Shown here piece after piece: positions 7,985-16,668 of a DNA stretch of 64,000 nucleotides. The position numbers and the translations under genes are program-made. Positions within the stretch are counted from its first letter, which is position 1. Each line of letters starts with the position of its first letter. The notes under the pieces are model-generated. The model did not search any database. It saw only the letters and a program-made list of their open reading frames with translations, and was not told where the DNA came from. The stretch covers positions 17,977-81,976 of the forward strand of contig JAUJNT010000006.1 of assembly GCA_030448005.1 (NCBI GenBank), read 5' to 3'. The DNA is from Thermoleophilaceae bacterium. Its GTDB lineage: Bacteria > Actinomycetota > Thermoleophilia > Solirubrobacterales > Thermoleophilaceae.

Positions 7985-10377
7985 GACGCCGCCGCAGGCC
8001 GCCGCGCATCCTGCTCGTGGCGATGGCGGAGAGCGTCCACACCGCGCGCTGGATCAGCCAGCTCGCCGGGCACGGGTGGGACGTGCACCTCTTCCCCGTC
8101 ACCACGCGCCCACTGCACGCCGATCTGCGTCAGGTCACGGTTCACGCGCCGGTGCGTCGGCCGCGGCCCGACCTCGATCCCAGCGTGCGCCAGCGCGGCA
8201 TCCGGTGGCCGTTGCCGAGGGGCTCGGTGCGGTTGGAGTGGGCGCTGGAACGGGGGCGGCGGACGAATCGGGCGGCGCGGCTGGCGCGCGTGATCTCCTC
8301 GCTTCGCCCGGACGTCGTCCACTCCCTGGAGATGCAGCACGCGGCCTACCTGACGCTCGAGAGCCGCCGTCTGCTCGGCGGCGATCGCTTCCCCCCCTGG
8401 ATGTACTCGTGCTGGGGCAGCGACCTCTTCTACTTCGGCCGGCGGGCCGAGCACATGGAGCGCGTCCAGGCGGTGCTGGCCGCGTGCGACTACCTCATCA
8501 CCGACTGCGAGCGCGACCGACATCTCGCTCCCGAGCTTGGCTTCCGCGGCACCTTCCTCGGGGTCTTCCCGGGCCCCGGCGGCTTCCACGTCGAGCGGAT
8601 GCGACGGCTGCGCAGCTCTGCGCCGGCATCGACACGCCGCGTCATCGCGCTCAAGGGATACCACGACGACCGCTGGGTGGGGCGCGCGCTCGTAGCCCTG
8701 GAGGCGATCCACCGTCTCAGCGGCGAGCTCACGGAGTACGAGGTCGTCATCTACTCGGCCGAGAAGAACGTCCGTCACGCCGCCGAATACATCGCGAGGA
8801 CGACGGGCCTCCGGCTGTCGGTCCTTCCGGAGAGCGCGCCCGACGAGATCGTGGCGTTGATGGGGCGCGCGCGGATCGCGATCAGCGTCAACACCAGCGA
8901 CGGGACGCCGAACTCGATGCTCGAGGCGATGATCATGGGCGCACTGCCGATCCAGTCGGACACGGTCTCGACGCGCGAGTGGGTGAGCGACGGCGAGAAC
9001 GGCCTGCTCGTCGCACCCGAGGACCCCGACGACGTCGAGCGCGCGCTGCGCCGCGCCCTGGCCGACGACGAGCTCGTCGATCGGGCCGACCGCCTCAACG
9101 AGCGGCTGACCGACGAGCGCATCGCCTACCCCGTCGTCGCCCCGCGCGTGGTTGAGGCCTACCGGCGGGTGCTGCGCGAGGCCGGCGAGAAGGTCGCCTT
9201 CATGTCCGAGTACCTCCCGCCCGCGCATACCTGGTCGGGGCAGGCGTCCGTCCTTTATCGCCTGCTCGCGACCGTTGATCGGGAGTCGTACTGCCTGCTC
9301 TCGCGCGTGGACTTCGACGCTCCCGAGTACCGCGCAGATGTGCGCCGGCTGACGGCGCCGTACCACCACCTCGGCGACGCCATCAGGCGCTCGCCCGAGC
9401 GCGCGCGGGGCCTTGAGCGCTGGACGATCCGCGGCCGCCGCACGTGGGGCACGCTGCGCGCCGTCGCGCGCGGCGTGGCGGCCGTTCGCCGTGAGCGCTG
9501 CGGCGCCGTGATCGCCACCCCCGACCGCGTCGAGGACCTCCCGATCGCCTTCGCCGTCAGCCGGCTGACCGGGACGCGGTTCTACCCGTACCTGTTCGAT
9601 GACTACGTCGCCAAGTGGACGCGCCCGCGCGAGCAGGCGTTCGCGCGGCGCATCGAGCCGTTCCTGCTCAAGCGGGCGGCCGGCGTGATCGTTCCCAACG
9701 AGTACCTCGGCGACGACCTTCGCCGCCGGCACGGGGTCGAATCGACGGTCGTCCGCAATCCGTGCGACGTGCCGGCCTACGAGGGCCACCGTCGCCGGGA
9801 GGCCGACGCGCTGCGCCGCCCGGCAGCCGTAGTCTTCACCGGCGCCGTCTATGACGCGCACTACGGTGCCTTTCGCGACCTGCTCGAGGCGATCGGCCTG
9901 CTGAGGGCCGACGTCGCGCGGCTGCACCTGCACACCGCCTCGGACCCCGCGTTGCTGGCCCGCCAGGGGCTCACCGGCCCGATCGAGTTTCACCCGCACG
10001 CACCGGCGGTAGCGGTGCCCAGCATCCAGCAGGACGCCGACGTGCTGTTCCTCCCGCTCGCCTTCGACTCCCCCTACCCGGAGCTGGTCCGGACCTCGGC
10101 GCCGGCGAAGATGGCGGAGTACCTCGCCGCCGGCCGGCCAATCCTCGTCCACGCACCCGCCGACTCGTTCGTGAGCAGCTACTTCCGACGCCACGGCTGC
10201 GGCGTCGTCGTGGACGAGAGCGACCCCCCCGCGCTGGCGCAGGCGCTAGAGCGCGTGCTCTGCGACGGCGCGCTGCGCGAACGGGTCTGCGCGGCGGCGT
10301 GGCAGCGCGCCTGCGAAGACTTCCACCCCGACCGCGCACGGGCCGCGCTGGCGAAGCTCGTGGGGCTTGCGGGATGA
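7981..10377 (+). CDS. Bifunctional two-domain GT4 glycosyltransferase fusion
   Basis: A 798-residue protein made of two full GT-B glycosyltransferases. The first half (1-~400) starts with PPRILLVAMAESVHTARWIS and has a donor-site region with SVNTSDGTPNSMLEAMIMGALPI and a STREWVSDGENGLLV turn. The second half starts near 403 with EKVAFMSEYLPPAHTWSGQA and ends with TSAPAKMAEYLAAGRPILV; it is paralogous to the separate upstream enzyme. The GTG at 7981 overlaps the previous stop by 4 nt and precedes a basic stretch and the first beta-strand; further upstream frame lies within the previous gene. The fusion may add two sugars in succession, as known dual-GT capsule enzymes do. Nothing indicates a frameshift or sequencing join. 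Confidence 0.87.
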   Translation: MRRRRRPPRILLVAMAESVHTARWISQLAGHGWDVHLFPVTTRPLHADLRQVTVHAPVRRPRPDLDPSVRQRGIRWPLPRGSVRLEWALERGRRTNRAARLARVISSLRPDVVHSLEMQHAAYLTLESRRLLGGDRFPPWMYSCWGSDLFYFGRRAEHMERVQAVLAACDYLITDCERDRHLAPELGFRGTFLGVFPGPGGFHVERMRRLRSSAPASTRRVIALKGYHDDRWVGRALVALEAIHRLSGELTEYEVVIYSAEKNVRHAAEYIARTTGLRLSVLPESAPDEIVALMGRARIAISVNTSDGTPNSMLEAMIMGALPIQSDTVSTREWVSDGENGLLVAPEDPDDVERALRRALADDELVDRADRLNERLTDERIAYPVVAPRVVEAYRRVLREAGEKVAFMSEYLPPAHTWSGQASVLYRLLATVDRESYCLLSRVDFDAPEYRADVRRLTAPYHHLGDAIRRSPERARGLERWTIRGRRTWGTLRAVARGVAAVRRERCGAVIATPDRVEDLPIAFAVSRLTGTRFYPYLFDDYVAKWTRPREQAFARRIEPFLLKRAAGVIVPNEYLGDDLRRRHGVESTVVRNPCDVPAYEGHRRREADALRRPAAVVFTGAVYDAHYGAFRDLLEAIGLLRADVARLHLHTASDPALLARQGLTGPIEFHPHAPAVAVPSIQQDADVLFLPLAFDSPYPELVRTSAPAKMAEYLAAGRPILVHAPADSFVSSYFRRHGCGVVVDESDPPALAQALERVLCDGALRERVCAAAWQRACEDFHPDRARAALAKLVGLAG

Positions 10378-10432
10378 TGGTCGACGTGATCACCGCCCCG
10401 CCGCCCCGGATCCAATCGAACGCGATCTCGAC

Positions 10433-11317
10433 GTGACGCACCCGCGCGTCCTCGTCCTCGGCGGCACCGGGATGCTCGGCCACAAGCTCTGGCAGGTGCT
10501 CAGCGCGCGGTTGGACGCGCACGTGACCGTGCGCACGGGCGGGCGCGCGGTGGCGCGAGCGAGCCTCCTGGACCCCGACCGCACCGTGACCGGCGTGTCG
10601 GCGGAGACCTTCGAGACGGTCCAGCGCGCCGTCGCCGCGGTCCGCCCGGACGTCGTGCTCAACTGCATCGGCATCGTCAAGCAGGCGCCCGCGGCACACG
10701 ACGCGATCACGAGCATCTCGATCAACTCGCTCTTTCCGCACCGGCTGGCCGACCTCTGCCGGACGGAGGGCGTACGCCTGATCCAGATCAGCACCGACTG
10801 CGTCTTCAGCGGCAGGGTCGGGCGTTATACCGAGGAAGACCTGCCGGATCCCGTCGACCTGTACGGGCGCAGCAAGCTCCTCGGCGAGGTCGCGGACGGC
10901 GACTGCCTGACCGTTCGCACGTCGATCATCGGGCGCGAACTCGCAGGTGCCAACGGGCTGCTCGAGTGGTTCCTCGCACAGGAGGGAAGCGTGCGAGGGT
11001 TCCGGCGCGCGATCTTCAGTGGCCTGACGACCCAGGCGCTGGCACGCCTCCTCGCCGCGGTTGTCTGCGAGCACCGCGAGCTGACGGGTACCCGGCACGT
11101 GGCGTCCGAGCCAATCAGCAAGTTCGACTTGCTTTGCATGCTCAAGGACGCGTACCATGCGCCCCTGGACATCGTCCCGGATGACGAGTTGGTCTCCGAT
11201 CGCAGCCTCGACGCAAGGAAGTTCGAGCATGACACGGAGCTACACGCCCCCTCGTGGGAGCAGATGGTCGCAGAGCTGGTGGCCGACGACACGCCCTATG
11301 AACAACTCAGGAGCTGA
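10433..11317 (+). CDS. RmlD-like SDR reductase for a UDP-2-acetamido-2,6-dideoxy-L-hexose
   Basis: A 294-residue extended SDR. The nucleotide-binding motif GGTGMLG is at 10-16, STDCVFSG at 120-127, and catalytic Y144-G-R-S-K148. Length and motifs match RmlD/WbvR-type 4-keto reductases; there is no C-terminal cupin domain, unlike CapF-type enzymes. The start is the GTG at 10433 just before the first beta-strand; the previous gene ends 55 nt upstream. It is followed 3 nt later by a FnlA/CapE-like and then a FnlC/CapG-like gene, so it probably reduces the 4-keto intermediate in that pathway. Confidence 0.85.
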   Translation: MTHPRVLVLGGTGMLGHKLWQVLSARLDAHVTVRTGGRAVARASLLDPDRTVTGVSAETFETVQRAVAAVRPDVVLNCIGIVKQAPAAHDAITSISINSLFPHRLADLCRTEGVRLIQISTDCVFSGRVGRYTEEDLPDPVDLYGRSKLLGEVADGDCLTVRTSIIGRELAGANGLLEWFLAQEGSVRGFRRAIFSGLTTQALARLLAAVVCEHRELTGTRHVASEPISKFDLLCMLKDAYHAPLDIVPDDELVSDRSLDARKFEHDTELHAPSWEQMVAELVADDTPYEQLRS

Positions 11318-11320
11318 CGG

Positions 11321-12379
11321 ATGCTGACCGGCAAGCACATCGTCATCACGGGCGGGACGGGTTCGCTCGGCACCGTCCTCGTCCGCCGTCTCCTGTCGGG
11401 GTCGCTCGGCACTCCAGAGGCGATCACGGTCTTCTCACGCGACGAGGCCAAGCAGCACGCGATGCGCCTGGCCTACCAGCGGCAGGAGTCGGCGACCGAC
11501 GAGGTCATCTACCACAACTTCGAGCGGCTGCTGCGCTTCCGGATCGGCGACGTGCGCGACTACGCGAGCGTGACCTCGGCACTTCGCGACGCCGACATCG
11601 TCTTCAACGCCGCAGCCCTTAAGCAGGTGCCGACCTGCGAGTACTTCCCGTACGAGGCGGTGAAGACGAACATCGACGGCGCGGCGAACATCGTCCGCGC
11701 GATCCGCGACGGCAAGCTCGACGTGCAGACGGTCGTCGGCATCTCGACCGACAAGGCCGTCAAGCCCGTGAACGTCATGGGGATGACGAAGGCCGTCCAG
11801 GAGCGGATCTTCATCCAGGCCAACCTCGAGTGCCCGAGCACGCGCTTCGTCTGCGCGCGCTATGGCAACGTGCTGGCCTCGCGCGGTTCGGTGATCCCAC
11901 TGTTCCACCACCAGATCCGGCAGGGCGGGCCGATCACGATCACAGACGCGGAGATGACCCGCTTCCTGCTCAGCCTCGAGGAGGCCGTCGACACCATCCT
12001 GGCAGCGCTCGCAGACGGCGAGCGCGGCGAGACGTACATCCCGCGAGTCCCGTCGGCGCGCGTCGTCGACATCGCAGACGCGCTCGTCGGCGAGCGCCCG
12101 ATCGAGACCATCGTCAGCGGCATCCGCCCGGGCGAGAAGGTGCACGAGATCCTCGTCTCAGAGGAGGAGTCCCACCAAACGGTGGCCCGTGATCCGTACT
12201 ACGTGATCCTGCCGCGCCTGCCGGAGCTGCGACGCGCGGAGTTCGAGGCGCCGACCCTCGAGCGCGAGTACAGCTCGCGCGACGATCTCATGTCCAGCGC
12301 AGAGCTGGTCGGCTTCCTCGCCAGGCACAGGCTCCTGCCGGACAGCGAGCTGGTGCTGGAGGAAGACATGCTCGCGTGA
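11321..12379 (+). CDS. UDP-GlcNAc 4,6-dehydratase/5-epimerase (FnlA/CapE/WbjB type)
   Basis: A 352-residue extended SDR of the polysaccharide biosynthesis (CapD-like) class. Features include GGTGSLG (11-17), FSRDE (39-43), AALKQVP (98-104) and STDKAVKPVNVMGMTK (142-157), in which the usual SDR Tyr of YxxxK is replaced by Met, as in the soluble FnlA/CapE/FlaA1 branch. Members convert UDP-GlcNAc to 4-keto-6-deoxy-L-hexose intermediates. It has no N-terminal membrane spans, which separates it from the long CapD/WbpM proteins. It sits between the reductase and the 2-epimerase of the same pathway, with 3 and 10 nt spacing. Confidence 0.9.
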   Translation: MLTGKHIVITGGTGSLGTVLVRRLLSGSLGTPEAITVFSRDEAKQHAMRLAYQRQESATDEVIYHNFERLLRFRIGDVRDYASVTSALRDADIVFNAAALKQVPTCEYFPYEAVKTNIDGAANIVRAIRDGKLDVQTVVGISTDKAVKPVNVMGMTKAVQERIFIQANLECPSTRFVCARYGNVLASRGSVIPLFHHQIRQGGPITITDAEMTRFLLSLEEAVDTILAALADGERGETYIPRVPSARVVDIADALVGERPIETIVSGIRPGEKVHEILVSEEESHQTVARDPYYVILPRLPELRRAEFEAPTLEREYSSRDDLMSSAELVGFLARHRLLPDSELVLEEDMLA

Positions 12380-12389
12380 GCGCTCCCAG

Positions 12390-13547
12390 ATGAAGGTGAT
12401 GACCCTCCTCGGAACGCGGCCCGAGATAATCCGTCTCAGCCGCGTCATCGAGAAGCTCGACGCCGTCTGCGATCACGTCCTCGTCAACACCGGCCAGAAC
12501 TTCGACCACAGTCTCGCGGGCGTCTTCTTCGAGGAGCTCGGCGTCCGCCAGCCCGACCACGTGCTCGCGGTTCGCAGCGCCACATTCGGAGCGCAGATCG
12601 CAAAGATCCTGGTCGAGACCGAGCAGGTGCTGTCCGCCCACCAGCCCGACCGGCTGCTGCTGCTCGGCGATACGAACAGCGCGCTGTCGGCGATCGTGGC
12701 CAAGCGCATGGGCATCCCCGTCTTCCACATGGAGGCCGGCAACCGATGCTATGACGACCGCGTGCCCGAGGAGGTCAACCGGCGGGTCATCGACCACTCG
12801 AGCGACATTCTGATGCCCTACACGGAGCGCAGCCGCACGAACCTGCTCCGCGAAGGGATCGCCGGCGACCGGATCTTCGTGATCGGCAACCCGATCCTCG
12901 AGGTGATCCGCCACCACGAGGACGCGATCGCCCGTTCGGACGTCCTGTCGCGCCTCGGGCTCGAGGCCCACCGCTTCTTCCTCGTCACGATGCACCGCGA
13001 GGAGAACGTCGACGTGGAGGACCGCCTGCGCTCCCTCATCGATGCCCTCCGGCTGCTGGAGCACGAGCACGGGCTGCCGATCGTGGTCAGCACGCACCCC
13101 CGCACGCGCAAGCGGATGACGCGCTTCGGACTCGACCAGGAGAGCGCCCTGCTGCGATTCCCGGAGCCGTTCGGCCTGTTTGACTTCATCGCGCTGGAGC
13201 GCTCCGCCTTCTGCGTCCTGAGCGACAGCGGCACCGTTCAGGAGGAGTGCTGCATCTTTCGCATCCCCAACGTCACGATCCGTGACGTGACCGAGCGTCC
13301 GGAGACGCTGGAGTGCGGCAGCAACATCCTCAGCGGAGCGCACTCGGAGGCGATCGCCCGCTGCGTGCGGCTTGTGCTCCAGGAGCGACCGCGCTGGCGG
13401 GTGCCGCCCGAGTACCTCGTCGATGACGTCAGCGCTACGGCGACGAAGATCGTGGTCGGCCGCCACGAGGCCGCGCCCCAGCCGCGACACGGCCCGGCGC
13501 ACGACGTCACCGTGCCGCTCGGTCAGTCTCCTCCGGCCGCCGTGTGA
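12390..13547 (+). CDS. UDP-2-acetamido-2,6-dideoxy-L-hexose 2-epimerase (FnlC/CapG/WbjD type)
   Basis: A 385-residue WecB-fold epimerase. MKVMTLLGTRPEIIRLSRVI at the start, HMEAGNR in the middle, RVPEEVNRRVIDHSSD, and the late TIRDVTERPE motif are typical of the FnlC subgroup rather than of housekeeping WecB. It would carry out the final C2 epimerisation after the dehydratase and reductase encoded immediately upstream. The last ~35 residues look disordered. Start is the ATG at 12390, 10 nt after the dehydratase stop. Confidence 0.88.
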   Translation: MKVMTLLGTRPEIIRLSRVIEKLDAVCDHVLVNTGQNFDHSLAGVFFEELGVRQPDHVLAVRSATFGAQIAKILVETEQVLSAHQPDRLLLLGDTNSALSAIVAKRMGIPVFHMEAGNRCYDDRVPEEVNRRVIDHSSDILMPYTERSRTNLLREGIAGDRIFVIGNPILEVIRHHEDAIARSDVLSRLGLEAHRFFLVTMHREENVDVEDRLRSLIDALRLLEHEHGLPIVVSTHPRTRKRMTRFGLDQESALLRFPEPFGLFDFIALERSAFCVLSDSGTVQEECCIFRIPNVTIRDVTERPETLECGSNILSGAHSEAIARCVRLVLQERPRWRVPPEYLVDDVSATATKIVVGRHEAAPQPRHGPAHDVTVPLGQSPPAAV

Positions 13548-13574
13548 TCGGCGACCTGCTGTCCGCACCGAACC

Positions 13575-14588
13575 ATGCCTACCCAGCCTGCCGAGGTGAT
13601 CGAGCTCAGCGTCATCATCCCGACGCGCGACCGCGTTGACGTCCTGACCGAGACGCTCGAGCGCCTGATCCTGCAGGAGACCGTGCTCCCGTTCGAGGTG
13701 ATCGTGGTTGACGACGGCTCTACGGATGCCACGGTGGCGACGGTCCGGTCGCGGGCCGCGCACTCGCCGGTGCCCGTGTCGGTGCTCGAGCAGCGACCAC
13801 GCGGCCCTGCCGCGGCCCGCAACGTGGGGATCGCGGCCGCCCGCGGCACGGTGTGCCTGTTCATCGGCGACGACACGTGGCCGCGGGCCGATCTCGTCGA
13901 GCGCCACGGGCGCCTGCACAGACGCCGCCCGGAGGCGCGAGCGGCGCTCCTTGGCCATGTGCAGTGGGCTCCCGAGAGCAGGCCGTCGCCCTTCATGGAC
14001 TGGCTGAACTCCGGAGTCCAGTTCGACTTCGCTCAGATCGCCGATCCCGAGGACGTCCGCGGCTCATGCTTCTACACCGCGAACGTATCCGCCAAGCGGT
14101 CCTTCCTGCTCGCCGGCGGCGGCTTCGACGAGGGCTTCGCGCACGCGGCGTTCGAGGACATCGAGCTCGGCCTGCGCCTCGAGCGGGCCGGTATGCGCCT
14201 GAGCTACGACCCCGCCGCCGTGGTCGAGCACTTCCATCCCTACGACCTGCCGGCGTCGCTGCGCAGGATGAGGACGCTGGGAAGGTCCGCCATGCTCCTC
14301 CGCGACCGCGTCCCCGACTGGCCACTGCCGCGCCCCTCCGATGCGCGCCATCGCGGGAAGGCCATGCTGCTCAGCGCGCTGAACGTGATCCCGCGCCTCC
14401 GCCCGTCGTGGCTGCGCCACGCGACCTGGCACTTCCTCTGTCACCAGGCGTTCCGGGAGGGATGCTGGGGCGTCGAGCCGCGCGGCGATCGGCCGCTGCG
14501 CACCGGCCCGGCACTCGCGAGGCGCGCCGCCCGCGATCCCGCGACATGGAAGGCGGCCGTGGACGGTGGTGGGGATGAGCTGCGCTGA
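13575..14588 (+). CDS. GT2-family glycosyltransferase
   Basis: A 337-residue GT-A enzyme. It has LSVIIPTRDRVDVLTETL near the N-terminus, EVIVVDDGSTDAT (nucleotide-sugar binding), GPAAARNVGIAAARG, a divalent-metal motif region FIGDDTWP, and the acceptor-site-like HAAFEDIELGLRLERAGMRL. The C-terminal ~80 residues are basic with a possible amphipathic membrane-association helix. It overlaps the start of the ATP-grasp gene by 14 nt, so the two are likely co-translated. The sugar transferred is unknown. Confidence 0.87.
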   Translation: MPTQPAEVIELSVIIPTRDRVDVLTETLERLILQETVLPFEVIVVDDGSTDATVATVRSRAAHSPVPVSVLEQRPRGPAAARNVGIAAARGTVCLFIGDDTWPRADLVERHGRLHRRRPEARAALLGHVQWAPESRPSPFMDWLNSGVQFDFAQIADPEDVRGSCFYTANVSAKRSFLLAGGGFDEGFAHAAFEDIELGLRLERAGMRLSYDPAAVVEHFHPYDLPASLRRMRTLGRSAMLLRDRVPDWPLPRPSDARHRGKAMLLSALNVIPRLRPSWLRHATWHFLCHQAFREGCWGVEPRGDRPLRTGPALARRAARDPATWKAAVDGGGDELR

Positions 14589-15633
14589 GAGCGCCGATCG
14601 CGTCCTCGTGCTGGCCGCCGGCGACCTCGTCGGGCAGGGGATCATCCAGGCTCTCCGTTGCGCGCAGCGTACCTACTGGATCGAAGCCGCCTGCATCACC
14701 GCCGAGTCGCCGGGCCTGTACCTCGCCGACGCGGCATACCTGTCGCCGCCTGCCAAGGACCCCGACTTTCCCGCATGGCTTGCCGAGACCTGCGCGAGGC
14801 GACGGGTCGCCGTCGTGCTCGCCGGGCAAGAGGACGTCTTGGAGGCGCTGGCGCTGCACGGGCAACAGATCGAGCGGGGTTCCGGGGTCGTCCTAGGAGT
14901 CGACGAGTACTCGCGTCTAGGGCTCGCGCGGGACAAGCTGCGCATGCACGGAGCTCTGAAGCGCGGCGGGCTTCCGACGCCGGACACGGTGAGCTGCGAT
15001 GACGCGCCGGGCGTCGACGCCCTTATCGGGCGCTATGAGCCTCCATGGGTGGTCAAGCCTCGATTTGGCTCGGGGTCCTCGAGAGTGACGTTGACCTCGT
15101 CACCTGACGAGCTCTCGCGCTGGGGGGGCGACGGCGCATTCATCCTCCAGCAGTTCGTGGCGGCAGACCGTCCGGAGCTCACGGTGGCATGCTTGTACAG
15201 CAGGAGCAAGCGGCTCATGGGCGCAGTGGCGATGGAGCGGCGGCTCGTTTCAGGCACCACCGTTTGGGCCCGGCTGCTGCGGTACGACCAAGTGGCTTCC
15301 TCGCGCGCCAGCCGGATCTGTGAGCTGCTCGGGGTAACCGGGCCGTGCAACGTGCAGTTCCGCCCCGCCCTGGACGGGACGCTTTACTGCCATGACGTCA
15401 ACCTCCGCTTTTCGAGTACCGTCGCGCTACGGGCGCAGGCCGGGTTCAACGACGCGGCCGCCGCCGTGGAGATGTGGCTCGGACGCGATGCGCAGCTGTC
15501 CTCGAACGCGGTGCGGGAGGACGTCGCCGTGCGCTCCTTGACCACGCAATGGCACGAGGCGGGCCTGACCGGCGAGCTACGCGCCGGCGCGACGATCAAC
15601 CCGCTCCGCGCTCGCAAGGGGCCGCTCGTCTGA
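14575..15633 (+). CDS. ATP-grasp domain ligase
   Basis: A 352-residue protein with a pre-ATP-grasp Rossmann-like part (RVLVLAAGDLVGQGIIQAL, then VLAGQEDVLEAL) and an ATP-grasp core: KLRMHGALKRGGLPTPDT, WVVKPRFGSGSSRV (ATP-binding Lys), ILQQFVAADRPELTVACLY, and CHDVNLRFSST as the metal-binding segment (Asn and Arg retained). It resembles the carbamoyl-phosphate-synthase-like/PylC branch seen in polysaccharide and natural-product clusters, where such enzymes join an amino acid or acid to an amine. The start is ATG 14575, preferred over GTG 14566. It ends the plus block and overlaps the convergent GT2 gene by 57 nt. The substrate is unknown. Confidence 0.8.
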   Translation: MSCAESADRVLVLAAGDLVGQGIIQALRCAQRTYWIEAACITAESPGLYLADAAYLSPPAKDPDFPAWLAETCARRRVAVVLAGQEDVLEALALHGQQIERGSGVVLGVDEYSRLGLARDKLRMHGALKRGGLPTPDTVSCDDAPGVDALIGRYEPPWVVKPRFGSGSSRVTLTSSPDELSRWGGDGAFILQQFVAADRPELTVACLYSRSKRLMGAVAMERRLVSGTTVWARLLRYDQVASSRASRICELLGVTGPCNVQFRPALDGTLYCHDVNLRFSSTVALRAQAGFNDAAAAVEMWLGRDAQLSSNAVREDVAVRSLTTQWHEAGLTGELRAGATINPLRARKGPLV

Positions 15634-16662
15634 AGGCTCCGCCCGAGACAGCGCTCGCTGCTCTGCTCGCCGGGCCGCGTTCGCGGAGCGCGGCAGGACC
15701 CGGGCTGCGTTCAGCCGCAGCCACAGCAGGATCCGCCGCCTCTCCCCGTCCCCCGGACGCAGCCGCCGCACGTTGAGCGGCCGCAGGCGGAAGCTTTCAC
15801 CCAGGCAGCGGCGAGCCTCCTTACGATCGGCGAGGCGCGCGTGCTCGACTGCCCGCTTGAACCAGGTCTCGCCGAGCGCTGCACGACGGCGCCACTCGAG
15901 CTCTGGAGGCACCACCTCACGCATGCCCTCCTGGCAGGTCGTGATGCCTTCGAGGGCCTCTAGCCGCGATAGCCGGGACCACATCCCGCCCGCGTGTGTG
16001 AGGTGGACCGCCATGAGCTCGGGGAGATAGTGGATCTTGCCCCGCCGCGAGGCCAGGAGGTTCAGCTGCCAGTCGCCCCACAGCTGCTCGAAGAACCACG
16101 CCGGCAGCGGATGGATCGCCTCACGCCGGAAGACCGCAGAGCACGAAGCCACGGGATTGGCGCCGAGGAGGTGATGCATCTCGAGCTCGGACGCCTGGTC
16201 GGCCGCGTTGTAGGGCACGGGGGGGCGCGAGCCGCCCTCGTGGCGCCAAAGGACGTTGTGAAAGCACATCGAGTACTCGGGATGGGCATCGAGGTACGCG
16301 ACCTGTCGCCGGAGCTTGGCCGGTGACGTCCAATAGTCGTCGCCGTCGAGCTTGGCGACGTACTCGCCCCTTGCCCGTTCCAGGAGCGCGTTGAACATCG
16401 CCTTGCCTTGAAGGCCGCAGTTACCCTCGGGAAAGAACGTCCGGATGCGATCCGGGTGCGTCTCGGCGTACTCGGCGATGATGGCGCGGCTCCCGTCATC
16501 CGACGCGTCGTCTCCGACGAGGACCTCGTAGGAGAGGCCGTCGTCCTGCTCCAGGACGCTGTCGAGGGCGCGGCCTATGTACCGCTCGTGCTGATAGCAC
16601 ATGACCAGCACGCTAACCCGCACGGGTGCCTCACCCGGACTCGCGGCTGACGGGGAAGCCAT
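15577..16662 (-). CDS. GT2-family glycosyltransferase
   Basis: A 361-residue GT-A enzyme with VRVSVLVMCYQHERYIGRAL at the start, YEVLVGDDASDDGSR, the metal-binding AKLDGDDYWTSPAKL, and FEQLWGDWQLNLLAS. The C-terminal ~80 residues are Arg-rich and low in conservation-like structure. It begins 6 nt after the GNAT/FemAB-like gene and its 3' end overlaps the convergent ATP-grasp gene (15577-15633). Such 57-nt convergent overlap suggests the C-terminal tail is dispensable. The sugar is unknown. Confidence 0.87.
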   Translation of the reverse strand: MASPSAASPGEAPVRVSVLVMCYQHERYIGRALDSVLEQDDGLSYEVLVGDDASDDGSRAIIAEYAETHPDRIRTFFPEGNCGLQGKAMFNALLERARGEYVAKLDGDDYWTSPAKLRRQVAYLDAHPEYSMCFHNVLWRHEGGSRPPVPYNAADQASELEMHHLLGANPVASCSAVFRREAIHPLPAWFFEQLWGDWQLNLLASRRGKIHYLPELMAVHLTHAGGMWSRLSRLEALEGITTCQEGMREVVPPELEWRRRAALGETWFKRAVEHARLADRKEARRCLGESFRLRPLNVRRLRPGDGERRRILLWLRLNAARVLPRSANAARRAEQRALSRAEPSDERPLASAERVDRRAGA

Positions 16663-16668
16663 GGCGGT

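Noticed and set aside
7738-10194. Very long minus-strand open frame (818 codons) opposite the fused glycosyltransferase
   Set aside because: It is rich in Arg, Ala, Gly, His and Asp with no domain motif, and is the complement of a well-supported plus-strand gene; a common artefact of GC-rich codon usage.
12288-13958. 556-codon minus-strand frame opposite the FnlC-like gene
   Set aside because: Same composition artefact; the plus strand encodes clear family motifs there.
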